A DNA stretch of 64,000 nt, taken from positions 62,001 to 126,000 of the forward strand of contig JANSWU010000001.1 in NCBI GenBank assembly GCA_024743315.1, read 5' to 3'. A program made the position numbers and the translations under genes. The notes under the pieces were generated by a model, which was given only the letters and a program-made list of their open reading frames with translations, did no database searches and was not told where the DNA came from. Source of the DNA: Hyphomonadaceae bacterium (GTDB taxonomy: Bacteria > Pseudomonadota > Alphaproteobacteria > Caulobacterales > Hyphomonadaceae). Shown one piece after another: positions 53,101 through 62,300 of this stretch (position 1 is the stretch's first letter; the number at the start of each line of letters is the position of its first letter).

Positions 53101-53665
53101 GTAGACCATAATCGAGAACATCTTGAATCGACGCCGGATTCAGGACCGGGATTTCGGCATCCTGCATCGCGAATTCAGATTGCGAGGGCAGCGTTGACGA
53201 CTTGCACATGTGGTCATCGCCGAGAATGGCGAGGACGCCGCCGAGCGCTGAAGTTCCAGCGGCATGGGCATGTTTGAACACATCCCCGGTGCGATCGACC
53301 CCCGGCGCTTTGCCATACCAAATGCCGAACAGGCCATCACGCTGTGCCCCGGGGAACAGGCCGAGTTGCTGACTGCCCCACACGGCCGTCGCGCCGAGGT
53401 CTTCATTCAATCCTTCCCAGAATTGAATGTCATGCGCATCCAGCCATTTTTGCGCGACCCGCAATTGCTGGTCATAGCCTCCAAGGGGAGACCCTCGATA
53501 ACCCGAAATGAAGCCGGCAGTATTGTGTCCTGCTTGAAGATCGAGCCGCTTCTGATCAAGCGGCAGGCGGACCAGAGCCTGTATTCCGGTCATGTACGCT
53601 TTACCCTCGACAAGATCGTATTTGTCGTCCAGCGTAACTTCACGATGTTCCAAGGCGCACCTCAT
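50195..53665 (-). CDS. Indolepyruvate ferredoxin oxidoreductase, fused alpha-beta form
   Basis: An 1156-residue single chain uniting the alpha (TPP-binding) and beta/gamma parts of indolepyruvate:ferredoxin oxidoreductase. FISGYRGSPLGGYDQQL (N-terminal TPP/pyrimidine part), GDGTYSHSGSLAI (TPP pyrophosphate motif), the ferredoxin-like CEGCGDCSIKSNCLSVEP cluster motif and FTGVGGTGVTTVAAIL (nucleotide-binding gamma part) are present. It decarboxylates aryl-pyruvates from aromatic amino acids. Length matches the large alphaproteobacterial form (about 1150-1190). Divergent from an Lrp-family regulator. Confidence 0.95.
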   Translation of the reverse strand: MRCALEHREVTLDDKYDLVEGKAYMTGIQALVRLPLDQKRLDLQAGHNTAGFISGYRGSPLGGYDQQLRVAQKWLDAHDIQFWEGLNEDLGATAVWGSQQLGLFPGAQRDGLFGIWYGKAPGVDRTGDVFKHAHAAGTSALGGVLAILGDDHMCKSSTLPSQSEFAMQDAEIPVLNPASIQDVLDYGLHGWAMSRFSGGWSAMIALADTMDSGAVVDVSLDRLNFVTPDFGFPDTGVHMRRSDPPLEKEKRLREYKLPAAQAWVRANQLDRVILPSAKPRVGIVVTGQAARDVYEALEALGLTPDEASRLGVSIYKVAMPWPLEPEGIRAFCSGLERVLVIEHKRPLIEDQLRAALYPLPEKARPILEGKRTAEGRPLLSKTGSIPVPEMAEALMSVLPKGWDTSKADAYFARVGKAGEAARTNATPTVRTPHYCSGCPHNTSTVVPEGSRALAGIGCHYMANFMPDRNTDMTSQMGGEGIAWIGQHFATDENHMFVNLGDGTYSHSGSLAIRAAVTSGANITYKILYNDAVAMTGGQTVESGQTPQQIATQVKGEGVETIVIVTEDPTRYANVKGLPRGVRIYERSHLDRVQKELRETPGVSVLIYDQICATEKRRRSKRGLREPDRTRVMINTEVCEGCGDCSIKSNCLSVEPVETELGRKRRINQSTCNTDLSCVKGFCPSFITVTDAEFTAKDEPRPEIDATYLPLPDTPTLERAWNVLFTGVGGTGVTTVAAILAMAAHVDGNAASSLDMTGLAQKGGPVLSHLRFAREPDLISTGRVPPASTDCMIACDLVVAAGGDALNLMDADRTAAYANSDVTPTSEFIRDRSKKFESDLLAARVKRQAKDFAAFDAEALAILYFNDAIYTNMIMAGYAWQKGQVPVSLRGVYRAIKLNGVKADDNMAAFDLGRIAAHDPGRLEAAKDPRGHITPMTLDELIENRVERLTGYQNAAYAERYRALVERVRSREQAAGLGERLTEAVARYAYKVMAYKDEYEVARLWTDGKFDAYLAKNFKGGKVAYHLAPPLNSKKDENGHLVKKQFGPWMKTGFKIMKRFKWLRGTRVDPFGWTEERKMERKLRDQYLDNMDRMLADLSEKNLDLAVAIAEIPDEIRGYGHVKEEAIAKAAAREAELWQNWPNGPLPRAKTTLIAAE

Positions 53666-53711
53666 CAGTGTTGCGTTTAGGTCATATATCCCAACAATCT
53701 GCCGAAAATAC

Positions 53712-53771
53712 TTGCCTTGTTTGCAAGAAAAGCGATATTTCGAGCAATAAATTACCCAATAATATGCATAT
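53712..53771. promoter_or_regulatory. Small palindromes in the Lrp/oxidoreductase promoter gap
   Basis: CTTGC, 7 bases, GCAAG (53712-53728) and ATATGCATAT (53762-53771) lie in the AT-rich region between the oxidoreductase start (53665) and the Lrp-like start (53783). Plausible Lrp-type binding sites for divergent control; assignment is inferred. Confidence 0.35.
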
Positions 53772-53782
53772 CGGGGGAGAAA

Positions 53783-54277
53783 TTGTCAGAGCCATTAGAC
53801 ACCATTGATGCCAAGATTCTCGATTTGATTCAAAAAGACGCGTCGCTTTCTGTCGCTGATATTGCGGAACGTGTTGGGCTGTCTTCTTCACCTTGTTGGC
53901 GACGCATCAAGCGAATGGAAGAAGCTGAGATAATCAAAGGGCGCGTCACTCTGCTCGACCGACAGACGCTCGGCCTTGGCTTTGAAGTTATCGCGAATGT
54001 CAAACTCGCCTTGCCGAGCAAGGAAAATCTCGAAGCCTTTGAAGCGCTTGTGCGCAAATGGCCCGAGGTCATGGAATGCATGACAGTGACCGGCGCGGTT
54101 GATTATATTATCCGCGTGACGACGACAGACATGTATGCCTATGACAAGTTTTTGCGGGACAAGCTGCTCGGCTCAGCGCTGGTCTCGGATGTGCAATCCC
54201 GGATCATCATCAATGTGTCCAAACGCACGACCGCGGTGCCGCTCGGACTCGTCAGCGACTACGTTCCAGCCGGATAA
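53783..54277 (+). CDS. Lrp/AsnC-family regulator
   Basis: A 164-residue protein. The N-terminal HTH shows PLDTIDAKILDLIQKDASLSVADIAERVGLSSSPCWRRIKRMEEAEII, typical of Lrp, then the RAM effector domain (FEVIANVKLALPSKENLEAFE). The TTG at 53783 has GGGGGAGA right upstream; an in-frame ATG 66 bases earlier is less likely. Being divergent from the indolepyruvate oxidoreductase suggests amino-acid-responsive control of that gene. Its 3' end overlaps the convergent DUF2332 gene by 19 bases. Confidence 0.92.
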   Translation: MSEPLDTIDAKILDLIQKDASLSVADIAERVGLSSSPCWRRIKRMEEAEIIKGRVTLLDRQTLGLGFEVIANVKLALPSKENLEAFEALVRKWPEVMECMTVTGAVDYIIRVTTTDMYAYDKFLRDKLLGSALVSDVQSRIIINVSKRTTAVPLGLVSDYVPAG

Positions 54278-55335
54278 GGATCGACATAGGTCACGTGACC
54301 GTCTGACTCGGCATATGTTTCGACCTCGCCACCGGGCCACGTTTTGAGTCGCGCGCGCATTTTCGGACTGGCACGATCACCCCCGAACAAGGCTTCGGAT
54401 TCATAGCTGAGCCAAGCCAAGGGCGCTTCATCTGTGGCCTCGGCGCCGGCCTCTCGAATGGTTTGCATGATGGCTGCGATCACATCGCGCGGCGGATAGA
54501 TCAAAAACACCGAGTGATAAATCACGGTCACGCCGGATTTCGGTCGGGACAGCAGACGCGCCGTCATCCATTTCAGCGCATCGACCTGTTCAATATTGGT
54601 GTTTTCAGCCTGCGCCAGCTTCACCGCCGCGTCTAAGCGTTGCAACCGTTCGCGCTGGTCTGCCCATGTGTAGCATTTCAAGCGCGTCACCGCGTCCGGG
54701 TCCGACAGGTCGATCGGGTTAAGATCGCATCCCGCGCGACTGGCAATGTTGAGATCGACATCCAGGTGATCCGGAACCGGTGCGCGCCAATCTGTTTGGA
54801 TCGTCACATCGCTATTTCCGGTCCGCGACCAGCTTGATGTCTTATAATTGAAACGGTCCCAATATTGGTTGAGGCCAGCGCTGGCTCCCAGTTCGAGCAG
54901 ATGCATGGGCTGGTTGAACCGCCCCGCCAGTTTCAAAAAACCTGGCAATAGAATGATCGAGCGGCGCGTCTCATTGGTTTGCGGCGGGCTTTCGATAAAC
55001 CTGCGGACATGTGGGATATGGTCCGCCAGCCAAGCGCGGGCGACGGGCCAGACTGCCTCTATGTCCCAATCATCGTCGGATCGGGGAAAGAGCTGGATCA
55101 AGTCCGGCGAGGCACCGGAGAGCACCGCGTGATGCAAGGCGCCTGTCAAACGCAGCCCAAGGGCGTCCTTGCGCGGATTGGTCGGCCATTCATTGCAGAT
55201 GGCGAACACCGGCCCACGCGCTTCAAAGTCGCTGGCAAACCGCAAGAGCAAGGCGGCAGTAAAAGGCGACCCAAGAGCATTGCACCACTTTGCCTGTTCA
55301 ACAAAGTGGTCAACGATTTTGCTGTCATCCAGCAA
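54259..55335 (-). CDS. DUF2332 family protein
   Basis: A 358-residue protein with LGLRLTGALHHAVLSGASPDL and LLELGASAGLNQYWDRF, the two DUF2332 signatures. The ELGASAG motif hints at a SAM-binding-like loop, though methyltransferase activity is unproven. The start is uncertain: a TTG at 55335 gives the expected family N-terminus (LLDDSKIVDHFVEQAKW); an ATG at 55389 would extend into the thiolase gene. Probably co-transcribed with the thiolase just upstream. Confidence 0.8.
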   Translation of the reverse strand: MLDDSKIVDHFVEQAKWCNALGSPFTAALLLRFASDFEARGPVFAICNEWPTNPRKDALGLRLTGALHHAVLSGASPDLIQLFPRSDDDWDIEAVWPVARAWLADHIPHVRRFIESPPQTNETRRSIILLPGFLKLAGRFNQPMHLLELGASAGLNQYWDRFNYKTSSWSRTGNSDVTIQTDWRAPVPDHLDVDLNIASRAGCDLNPIDLSDPDAVTRLKCYTWADQRERLQRLDAAVKLAQAENTNIEQVDALKWMTARLLSRPKSGVTVIYHSVFLIYPPRDVIAAIMQTIREAGAEATDEAPLAWLSYESEALFGGDRASPKMRARLKTWPGGEVETYAESDGHVTYVDPYPAGT

Positions 55336-55340
55336 AGCGG

Positions 55341-56522
55341 TTAAGCCCGCTCCACACACATGGCGATGCCTTCTCCGCCACCGATACAAAGCGATGCGAC
55401 GCCTTTCGAGACATCGCGATCTTCCATCGCCGCCAGCAAGGTGATCAGGATCCGCGCGCCGGACGCGCCAATCGGGTGCCCCATCGCACAGGCGCCACCA
55501 TTCACGTTGACAATGTCATGACTGAGACCGAGTTCCTTCATCGCGATCATTGGGACGACGGCAAAGGCCTCATTAATCTCCCACAAGCCGACTTCGTCCT
55601 TGGACCAGCCCGCCTTGGCGAGCGCTTTTTCCATCGCCGGCACGGGCGCTGTGGTAAAATTCTCTGGCTCATGGGCATGGCTTGAAGACGAGACGATTGT
55701 GGCAATCGGTTTGAGACCGCGTGAGTCTGCCTCGGACTTTTTCATCAGGACAAGCGCGGCGGCGCCGTCTGAAATCGCAGACGCGTTCGCAGCCGTCACC
55801 GTGCCATCCTTGTTAAAGGCCGGACGCAAGGTCGGGATCTTGTCCGGGCGTGCGGTGCGCGGCAATTCATCCGTGTCGACCGTCACCTCTCCCTTTCGAT
55901 TTTTAATCGTAACAGGCGCGATCTCACGCTTGAATTTGCCGCTTTCAGTCGCGTCTTGGGCGCGCTTCAAAGTTTCCAGCGCATAGGCGTCCTGTTGTTC
56001 GCGCGTGAACTGGTACTTCTCTGCGATCATGTCTGCGAAAGCGCCCATGGGGCCGCCCGCATAAGCATCTGTGAGACCATCAAGCGCCATATGGTCCTTG
56101 GCCCCCATGTCTCCATATTTGTGGCCTTTACGCACATCCATGAGATGCGGCGCATTGGTCATGCTTTCCATGCCACCGACAATCACAATATTGGCATCAC
56201 CGGAAGCGATTGACTGACGCCCCATGACCGCTGCTTGCAAACCCGATCCACACATCTTGTTGATCGTGGTCGCTTCCAGACCTTTGTCCATACCGGCCTT
56301 GAACCCAGCCTGGCGGGCGGGCGCCTGTCCCTGACCGGCTGGCAGACAATTGCCCATGATGATCTCGTCCGCCTCGTCGGCACCAAGGCCTGCTTCTGCA
56401 ACCGCCGCCTTAACCGCAATCGCGCCCAGTTCATTCGCCGACATCGCCTGCAGGTCTCCGAGCAATCCCCCCATCGGGGTGCGCGCCATTCCAACAATAA
56501 CAACCGGATCCGTAGCAGACAT
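55341..56522 (-). CDS. Acetyl-CoA C-acetyltransferase (thiolase)
   Basis: A 393-residue thiolase: nucleophile Cys91 in INKMCGSGLQAA, His349 in CAMGHPIGASGAR and Cys379 in SLCIGGGEG. VIVGMARTPMGGLLG begins the enzyme. It condenses or cleaves acetoacetyl-CoA, in PHB synthesis or degradation. The ATG at 56522 has AGGAGGG upstream. The paired beta-oxidation genes are not in view. Confidence 0.95.
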   Translation of the reverse strand: MSATDPVVIVGMARTPMGGLLGDLQAMSANELGAIAVKAAVAEAGLGADEADEIIMGNCLPAGQGQAPARQAGFKAGMDKGLEATTINKMCGSGLQAAVMGRQSIASGDANIVIVGGMESMTNAPHLMDVRKGHKYGDMGAKDHMALDGLTDAYAGGPMGAFADMIAEKYQFTREQQDAYALETLKRAQDATESGKFKREIAPVTIKNRKGEVTVDTDELPRTARPDKIPTLRPAFNKDGTVTAANASAISDGAAALVLMKKSEADSRGLKPIATIVSSSSHAHEPENFTTAPVPAMEKALAKAGWSKDEVGLWEINEAFAVVPMIAMKELGLSHDIVNVNGGACAMGHPIGASGARILITLLAAMEDRDVSKGVASLCIGGGEGIAMCVERA

Positions 56523-56624
56523 AGCAAGCCCTCCTAAAAGCTTTGATTTATTGTGCACTTGCGAACAAATGCGCTCGAAGACGGGTCGGCGTCAAGTCAT
56601 GCCTTAGTCGAAATCGAGCGCGCG

Positions 56625-56993
56625 CTAGCGCACGCGTTGCGGCGCAGTCGCATCCAGTGTGACGGCGCGGTCCATAATATCGATGAGTTCGTCATTGATC
56701 TCATCCCGGCCAAACACTTTGACATGGCGCAAAGCTTTGCCTGTTCCCTCGATCCGGTCGAGATAATCATCTGCCAAGCGCGCGCCTTGCCAGAGTTGCA
56801 GGTTGCAGCGGTCGGCATGTGCGATGATTGAAAACACGCGCTCATTGCCGCTCCAGCAGGGAAATCCCCAAGCTAATTTCACGGTGAGGTGCGGCCAGTG
56901 TTTCTTGATCGCGTTCTCAAGTGCGATCGCCAGCGCATTCTGGTGAGGGTTCAAGCTTTCAAAATAAGCGCGCACCGATTTTGGTTTCGGCAT
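56625..56993 (-). CDS. DUF1801 (YdhG-like) protein
   Basis: A 122-residue YdhG/DUF1801 protein: AIALENAIKKHWPHLTVKLAWGFPCWSGNERVF and GKALRHVKVFGRDEIND, the pattern of this small alpha/beta family. Function unknown. The thiolase start lies 102 bases from its stop. Confidence 0.88.
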   Translation of the reverse strand: MPKPKSVRAYFESLNPHQNALAIALENAIKKHWPHLTVKLAWGFPCWSGNERVFSIIAHADRCNLQLWQGARLADDYLDRIEGTGKALRHVKVFGRDEINDELIDIMDRAVTLDATAPQRVR

Positions 56994-57080
56994 CTCGTGT
57001 TCCCCAACCTCCTAGCAATCCCCATCCATACCTCAGTGTGCGCCGCACAAACCATAGGGAATCAGTCACTTTCTGAAAAA

Positions 57081-57106
57081 AAAGGGCGAGCCCGCGCTCG
57101 CCCTTT
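57081..57106 (-). terminator. Intrinsic terminator of the M13 peptidase gene
   Basis: AAAGGGCGAGC (57081-57091) pairs with GCTCGCCCTTT (57096-57106) over a 4-base loop; on the minus strand a T-run follows. It lies just after the M13 peptidase stop. Confidence 0.9.
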
Positions 57107-57130
57107 TCATTATCTTTCGACCAAAGCCGG

Positions 57131-59314
57131 TTACCAGATACGAATACGCTCTTCTGGTGGCAGGTAGAGTTCGTGCTCAGGGCCGACATCAAAGGCTTCA
57201 TACCATTCGTCGAAATTCCGCACGATGCCATTGACCCGATAGACAGGCGGGCTGTGTGGTCCGCGAATGAGCTGCTGGCGCAGCGCCTCTTCGCGATACT
57301 TATTCCGCCAGGCCTGAGCCCAAGCCATGAAGAAGCGTTGGTCGCCGGTTAGACCGCCGAGAACAGGCGCCTCTTCATCCGCACTGATTTCGCCGTCGCC
57401 ATCGGTGTCGAGGCTCATGCGATAGGCCTTGTACGACATGGATAAGCCACCAAGGTCGCCAGTGTTTTCGCCAAGACCGAGTCGTCCATTGACGCAGGTT
57501 TCGCCATCATCCAGCGGACAGAAAGCATTATACTGCCCCACCAGAGCATCGGTCAGGCCGACAAAGGCGGCCTTATCTTCTGGCGTCCACCAATCGCGCA
57601 GCACCCCGTCGCCATCCGATTTCGATCCTTGATCGTCAAATCCATGGCCGATCTCGTGACCGATCACGCCGCCAATGGCACCATAATTGATGGCTGGATC
57701 GGCATCGATGTTGAAGAAAGGCGGCTGCAGGATGGCGGCTGGGAAAACGATCTCATTCCGAGTTGGGGAATAATAAGCGTTCACCGTCTGCGGCAGCATG
57801 AACCATTCAGTCTTGTCGATTGGCTGGCCGAGCTTGGAAATATTGTCTTCAAACGCCCACTGAGACGCCGCCATCGAGTTTTCGAGCGCGCTATCGCCAA
57901 TGGTCATGGCATCATAGGTCTCGAATTTCTCAGTGTAGCCAATTTTCGGGGTGAACTTAGAAAGCTTGTCTCGGGCTTGAACTTTGGTTTCCTCGCCCAT
58001 CCATTCAATCTCGTCGAGATTATCGGCCATTGCGAGACGCAGATTGGCCACGAGTTCATCCATCGCTGCCTTGTTCTCAGCCGGGAAATAGCGTTCGGCA
58101 TAGACTTTACCAACCGCTTCACCGAGCGCACCTTCAACCGCGGACACGCCGCGTTTCCAACGTGGGCGCTGTTCTTCTTGGCCGCGCAGTTGCTTGGCAA
58201 AGAAGTCAAAGCTGGCATCATCAATACGCTTCGGAAGGACTGACGCGTTTGACGCGATGAAGCGCGCTGTCAGATAAGTTTTCCAGTCTTCTAGGCTGGC
58301 TGTGCTCATCACTTCAGCCACCGCAGCGACGCCGCCGCCTGAAATCTTCTCAAGCTGGTCTTCGGTGAGTGCGAGCGCCTCGATTTCTTCATCGGTCGGC
58401 ATCACCTGGCTGACCACGAAATACTCCTGGTCCGCGACACCGATCTGCTCAAGCATGGCTTCGACAGGAAATTCACCGCCGAGGGCGAGAAGCTCGTCTT
58501 TGCTCAGCTTGTTATAGGTGAGATCGCGATTTCGGTTCATCGTCCGATCCCAATGCGCCTTTGCAATCTCGGTTTCTAATGCGAGGACGCGCGCGGCAGC
58601 TTCGGCTGGGTTTTCGTACCCGGCCTCTTCCAGAACAATGGTCAGGAAGGCGACATAGCCATCCCGGGTTTCCTGATTCTTTTCATCGTCTTTGAGATAA
58701 TAAGAACGATCCCCGAGGCCGAGACCAGATTGCGAAATATAGAAAATGTTTTCGTCAGTCTTCTTGGCATCAATGCTGACACCGCCGCCGATTGGACTGA
58801 CAAAACCAACCGATCCAAAGACTCGGGCAAGGTCTTCGCGCGTTTCGATTGCCGCGATTTTGTCGAGATAAGGCTGTACCGGCGCCATGCCGGCAGCTTC
58901 GATCGCATCGGTGTCGACAAAGGCGTTATAATAGGCCGCGACCTTGCCTTCGAGGGTCGAAGGATCAGGCTTTTCTGCCGCGAGATCATCAATGATGAAC
59001 TTTACGCGCTGCTCGGACTTTTCGCGCAGCAGCGTGAACGAGCCATATCGGGTCCGATCCGCTGGCATCTCAAACTCATCAAGCCAGGTGCCATTGACAT
59101 ATCGGAAGAAATTGTCGCCCGGATGCGTGTCTGTATCCATTGAATAAAGATCGAGGCCAAACTCGCCCCAATCGTCGCGTGACGTGGTTTCGACCACGCG
59201 CTCATCGACGGCAGCGTCTGCCGCGTCGCTGGGCGCCGCGGTCTGGTTCGCTTCTTGCGCACCGCATGCTGTGAGTACAAACGCCGCCGCGCTTGCCATT
59301 AATAGCTGTTTCAT
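57131..59314 (-). CDS. M13-family metallopeptidase (PepO/neprilysin-like) with EF-hand insertion
   Basis: A 727-residue lipoprotein (MKQLLMASAAAFVLTACGAQ, lipobox LTAC). The mature peptidase has the zinc motif HEIGH (553-557), the downstream GENTGDLGG (Glu616/Asp620 region) and NAYYSPTRNEIVFPAA, and ends with EERIRIW, typical of M13. An extra acidic loop DTDGDGEISADE at about 636-647 fits the EF-hand calcium consensus (D-x-D-x-D-G-x-I-x-x-x-E). The start at 59314 has GGGAGA upstream. Downstream of the RND efflux operon; probably monocistronic. Confidence 0.93.
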   Translation of the reverse strand: MKQLLMASAAAFVLTACGAQEANQTAAPSDAADAAVDERVVETTSRDDWGEFGLDLYSMDTDTHPGDNFFRYVNGTWLDEFEMPADRTRYGSFTLLREKSEQRVKFIIDDLAAEKPDPSTLEGKVAAYYNAFVDTDAIEAAGMAPVQPYLDKIAAIETREDLARVFGSVGFVSPIGGGVSIDAKKTDENIFYISQSGLGLGDRSYYLKDDEKNQETRDGYVAFLTIVLEEAGYENPAEAAARVLALETEIAKAHWDRTMNRNRDLTYNKLSKDELLALGGEFPVEAMLEQIGVADQEYFVVSQVMPTDEEIEALALTEDQLEKISGGGVAAVAEVMSTASLEDWKTYLTARFIASNASVLPKRIDDASFDFFAKQLRGQEEQRPRWKRGVSAVEGALGEAVGKVYAERYFPAENKAAMDELVANLRLAMADNLDEIEWMGEETKVQARDKLSKFTPKIGYTEKFETYDAMTIGDSALENSMAASQWAFEDNISKLGQPIDKTEWFMLPQTVNAYYSPTRNEIVFPAAILQPPFFNIDADPAINYGAIGGVIGHEIGHGFDDQGSKSDGDGVLRDWWTPEDKAAFVGLTDALVGQYNAFCPLDDGETCVNGRLGLGENTGDLGGLSMSYKAYRMSLDTDGDGEISADEEAPVLGGLTGDQRFFMAWAQAWRNKYREEALRQQLIRGPHSPPVYRVNGIVRNFDEWYEAFDVGPEHELYLPPEERIRIW

Positions 59315-59358
59315 TCGTTTCTCCCTGAACGTCATTCGAAACTTGGTTGTTTATTGTG

Positions 59359-62300
59359 TCACTCGGCTGGCACCGGGCGAGGACTTTCTGCACTCGTCCC
59401 GATCAATTCTTCCTCATCAATCGTGACTTCACCAGTATAGGTGTCGCCAATCTTGCGATATGGGCGCCCGCCCCAGCTCCATCGGAACACGCGGCCAATC
59501 TCGACGCCTACCGCATACAAGGTTGGGACCAGCAACAATGAGACAAAAATCGCAAAGGCCACCGCATAACCGAGCGAGATCACCATCGGCTTGAGGAATT
59601 GCGCTTGGATCGACCGTTCGGCAATCAGAGGCAGAATGCCCACAAAGGTTGTGACCGAGGTCAACAAGATGGGTCGGAAACGTGAGACGCCAGCATCGAC
59701 CAGCGCCTGCACAGCACCGACGCCTTCAGCCCGTTTTCGATTGACGAAATCGACCAGCACCAGGTTGTCATTGATGACAACGCCAGCCGCCGCCGCAATG
59801 CCGAAGATCGAGAACATCGCCATCGATGTCCCAGTGATCGCATGCCCCAATATCGCGCCGGTTACCGCGAACGGGATCGCCGTCATCAGAAGCAGCGGTT
59901 GGGCATAAGACCGGAACGCGATCGCAAGCACGATATACATGCAAATCAGAGCCCCCGCGGCGAGCATTTGAAGCTCATTGAAGAAGCGTTGTTCTTCTTC
60001 AAATCCGCCAGCGGCGCCACGCTCAATATCTGGGAAATTCTTTTCGAAGTCTGGCCAGAAATTGACGTTCATATCGGCCATGATCTGCCCGCGGCCGCCA
60101 TCCCCGAGAACCTCGGCAAAGACGGTCACCGACCGCGTCCGGTTGCGGCGGATGATCCGATTGATCCCCGGTGCGTAAGTGAAGTCAGCGACCTGGGTCA
60201 ATGGCAGCTCACGGCCATCGGCGGTTCGAATTCGCAAATTATCGATACTGTCGAGGTCAGTCCGGGCCGATTTCGGCAAGCGCACCATGACGCGAACATC
60301 TTCGCCGTCGCGTGGCAGGCGTTGAACTTCTTCGCCGAAATAAGCTTGGCGAACCTGACGCGACACATCGGCCAGCGTCACACCGAGCGCCTCAGCACCG
60401 GGTTTTAGCTCAATCCGGAGCTCATCCGCGGCTGCGGTCAGGTTGTCGCCAATATCATAGGCGGCGGCATAAGTCGCTAATTGCTCCTGAACCACTTCGG
60501 AGGCCTCCCGCAAACGATCTAGGTCCGGGTGATTGAGCGCAAATCGGATGCTCGTATCATTCTCATTGTCGGTGAAGTCGAAGGAGACTTCCTCGGCATC
60601 CTGGATCGGGCCCACCAGTTCGCGGATCTTTTCCGAAATTTCTCGGGTCGAAAGCAGTTCGGGTCGGTTTTCCGGTGGCACCAGGCCAATCCAGGACTGG
60701 ACCCGACTGTTTGAGGCAACCACAGACGCGCCATCGAGGACACCGCCTTGATAACCATCCTCGGTTCGGATGATCTGGCTGCCCCATTTCGCGTTGAGTT
60801 CCGTTTCCGCGCCATTGATGCCCGCTTGCAATTGATCTCGGACCTGTAGCGTGCGTGAGAACGGGGTGCCTTCCGGCATTTCAATCGTGACCTGCACCAG
60901 ATCACTTTCAATCTCCGGCATGAACTTGAATGGTACCACTCGGTTGGCGACCAGCATGATCGCGAAGGCGAACACGATGAAGAAGGCGACAATGGTGGCG
61001 TAACGCATTTTCAGAGCGAACTCTAAAACCGGTTTGTAGATGTGCTGAGCGAACCAAATCAGACTGTCGGCAATACGCTGTTGGAAGCGCGCCAGACGGC
61101 TCTGCTTGGACTTGTCTTCTTTTTTCATGTGCGACAAGTGCGCCGGCAGGATGAACATACATTCGATAATTGAGAAGACGAGCGAGGCGATCACGACGAA
61201 GGTAATCTGCTGCGTGAAGGCGCGGGTTGGCCCGGTCAGCATAGCCCATGGCGCAAATGCAATAATTGTTGTGATCACGCCAAAGACAACCGGCTTGAAC
61301 ACGAGCTGAGTGCCGACGATCGCGGCGTCGAGGCCTTCGCGTCGCCCGCTTTCGACTTCCCTGTGTATGTTTTCCCCAACCACGATCGCATCGTCGACGA
61401 TAACGCCGATCACCAGAAGGACGGCAAATGTGGACAGGACGTTCCAGGACACTCCGAAGAGCGGCATCAACATGATCCCGCCAGCAAAGGCGGTGATAAT
61501 CCCGATGGTCACCCAGAATGCCACAATTGGCCGCAAGAACAGGATCAGGACCAGCATCACCAATACGGCTCCGAGCAAAGCCGATTCAGAAATCAGCTGC
61601 ATCCGGGCCTGGAAGGGCTGCGAATTGTCCCAAAGAATATCGATTTCCATGCCATCGGGTAGAATCCCTGTGGCCGGATTATTGGCGCGATTAATATAAT
61701 CACGGAAGCTATCCGCGTAATTGACGATGTCCATGCGATCGGGCTGTACGACCATTACGAAGGCGGTAGGGCGACCATTGTGCGTGGCGGCCAAATCTGC
61801 ATCGATGAAGCCATCGATCACTTCCGCGACATCGCCGATGCGGATCGTGCCCTGATCATTCGATTGGCGAACAATGATGTTCTCAAATTGCTCCTTCGTG
61901 TCCGCGAGCGCTCGCGCGGTCATGGAAATATCACCAACGCTGGAACGAATTTGACCGCCGGAGGAATTCAGAGATGATTGACGGACTGCCTGCGCAACTT
62001 CGGAAAAACTGAGATTGTAGCGACGCAATGCTTCTTCTGAGATTTCAATCGAAACTTCCTCATCGAGGACACCATTGAGGACCGCGAGCTCTCCGCCGCT
62101 AATCTCGGCGATATCGTCTCTAACATCATCCGCGACTCGCTTAAGCGTCAGGGCATCAACATTGCCGTAAATCGCCATACCAAAGTACCAGTCACGCTGT
62201 TCCCAGCGCTGGACCTGGGGCTGGAACGCCGCTTGTGGTAGGTTGTTGATCTGCTCGACCCGCAATTCAATCTCGTCGATGAATTGCTGCATATCGATGT

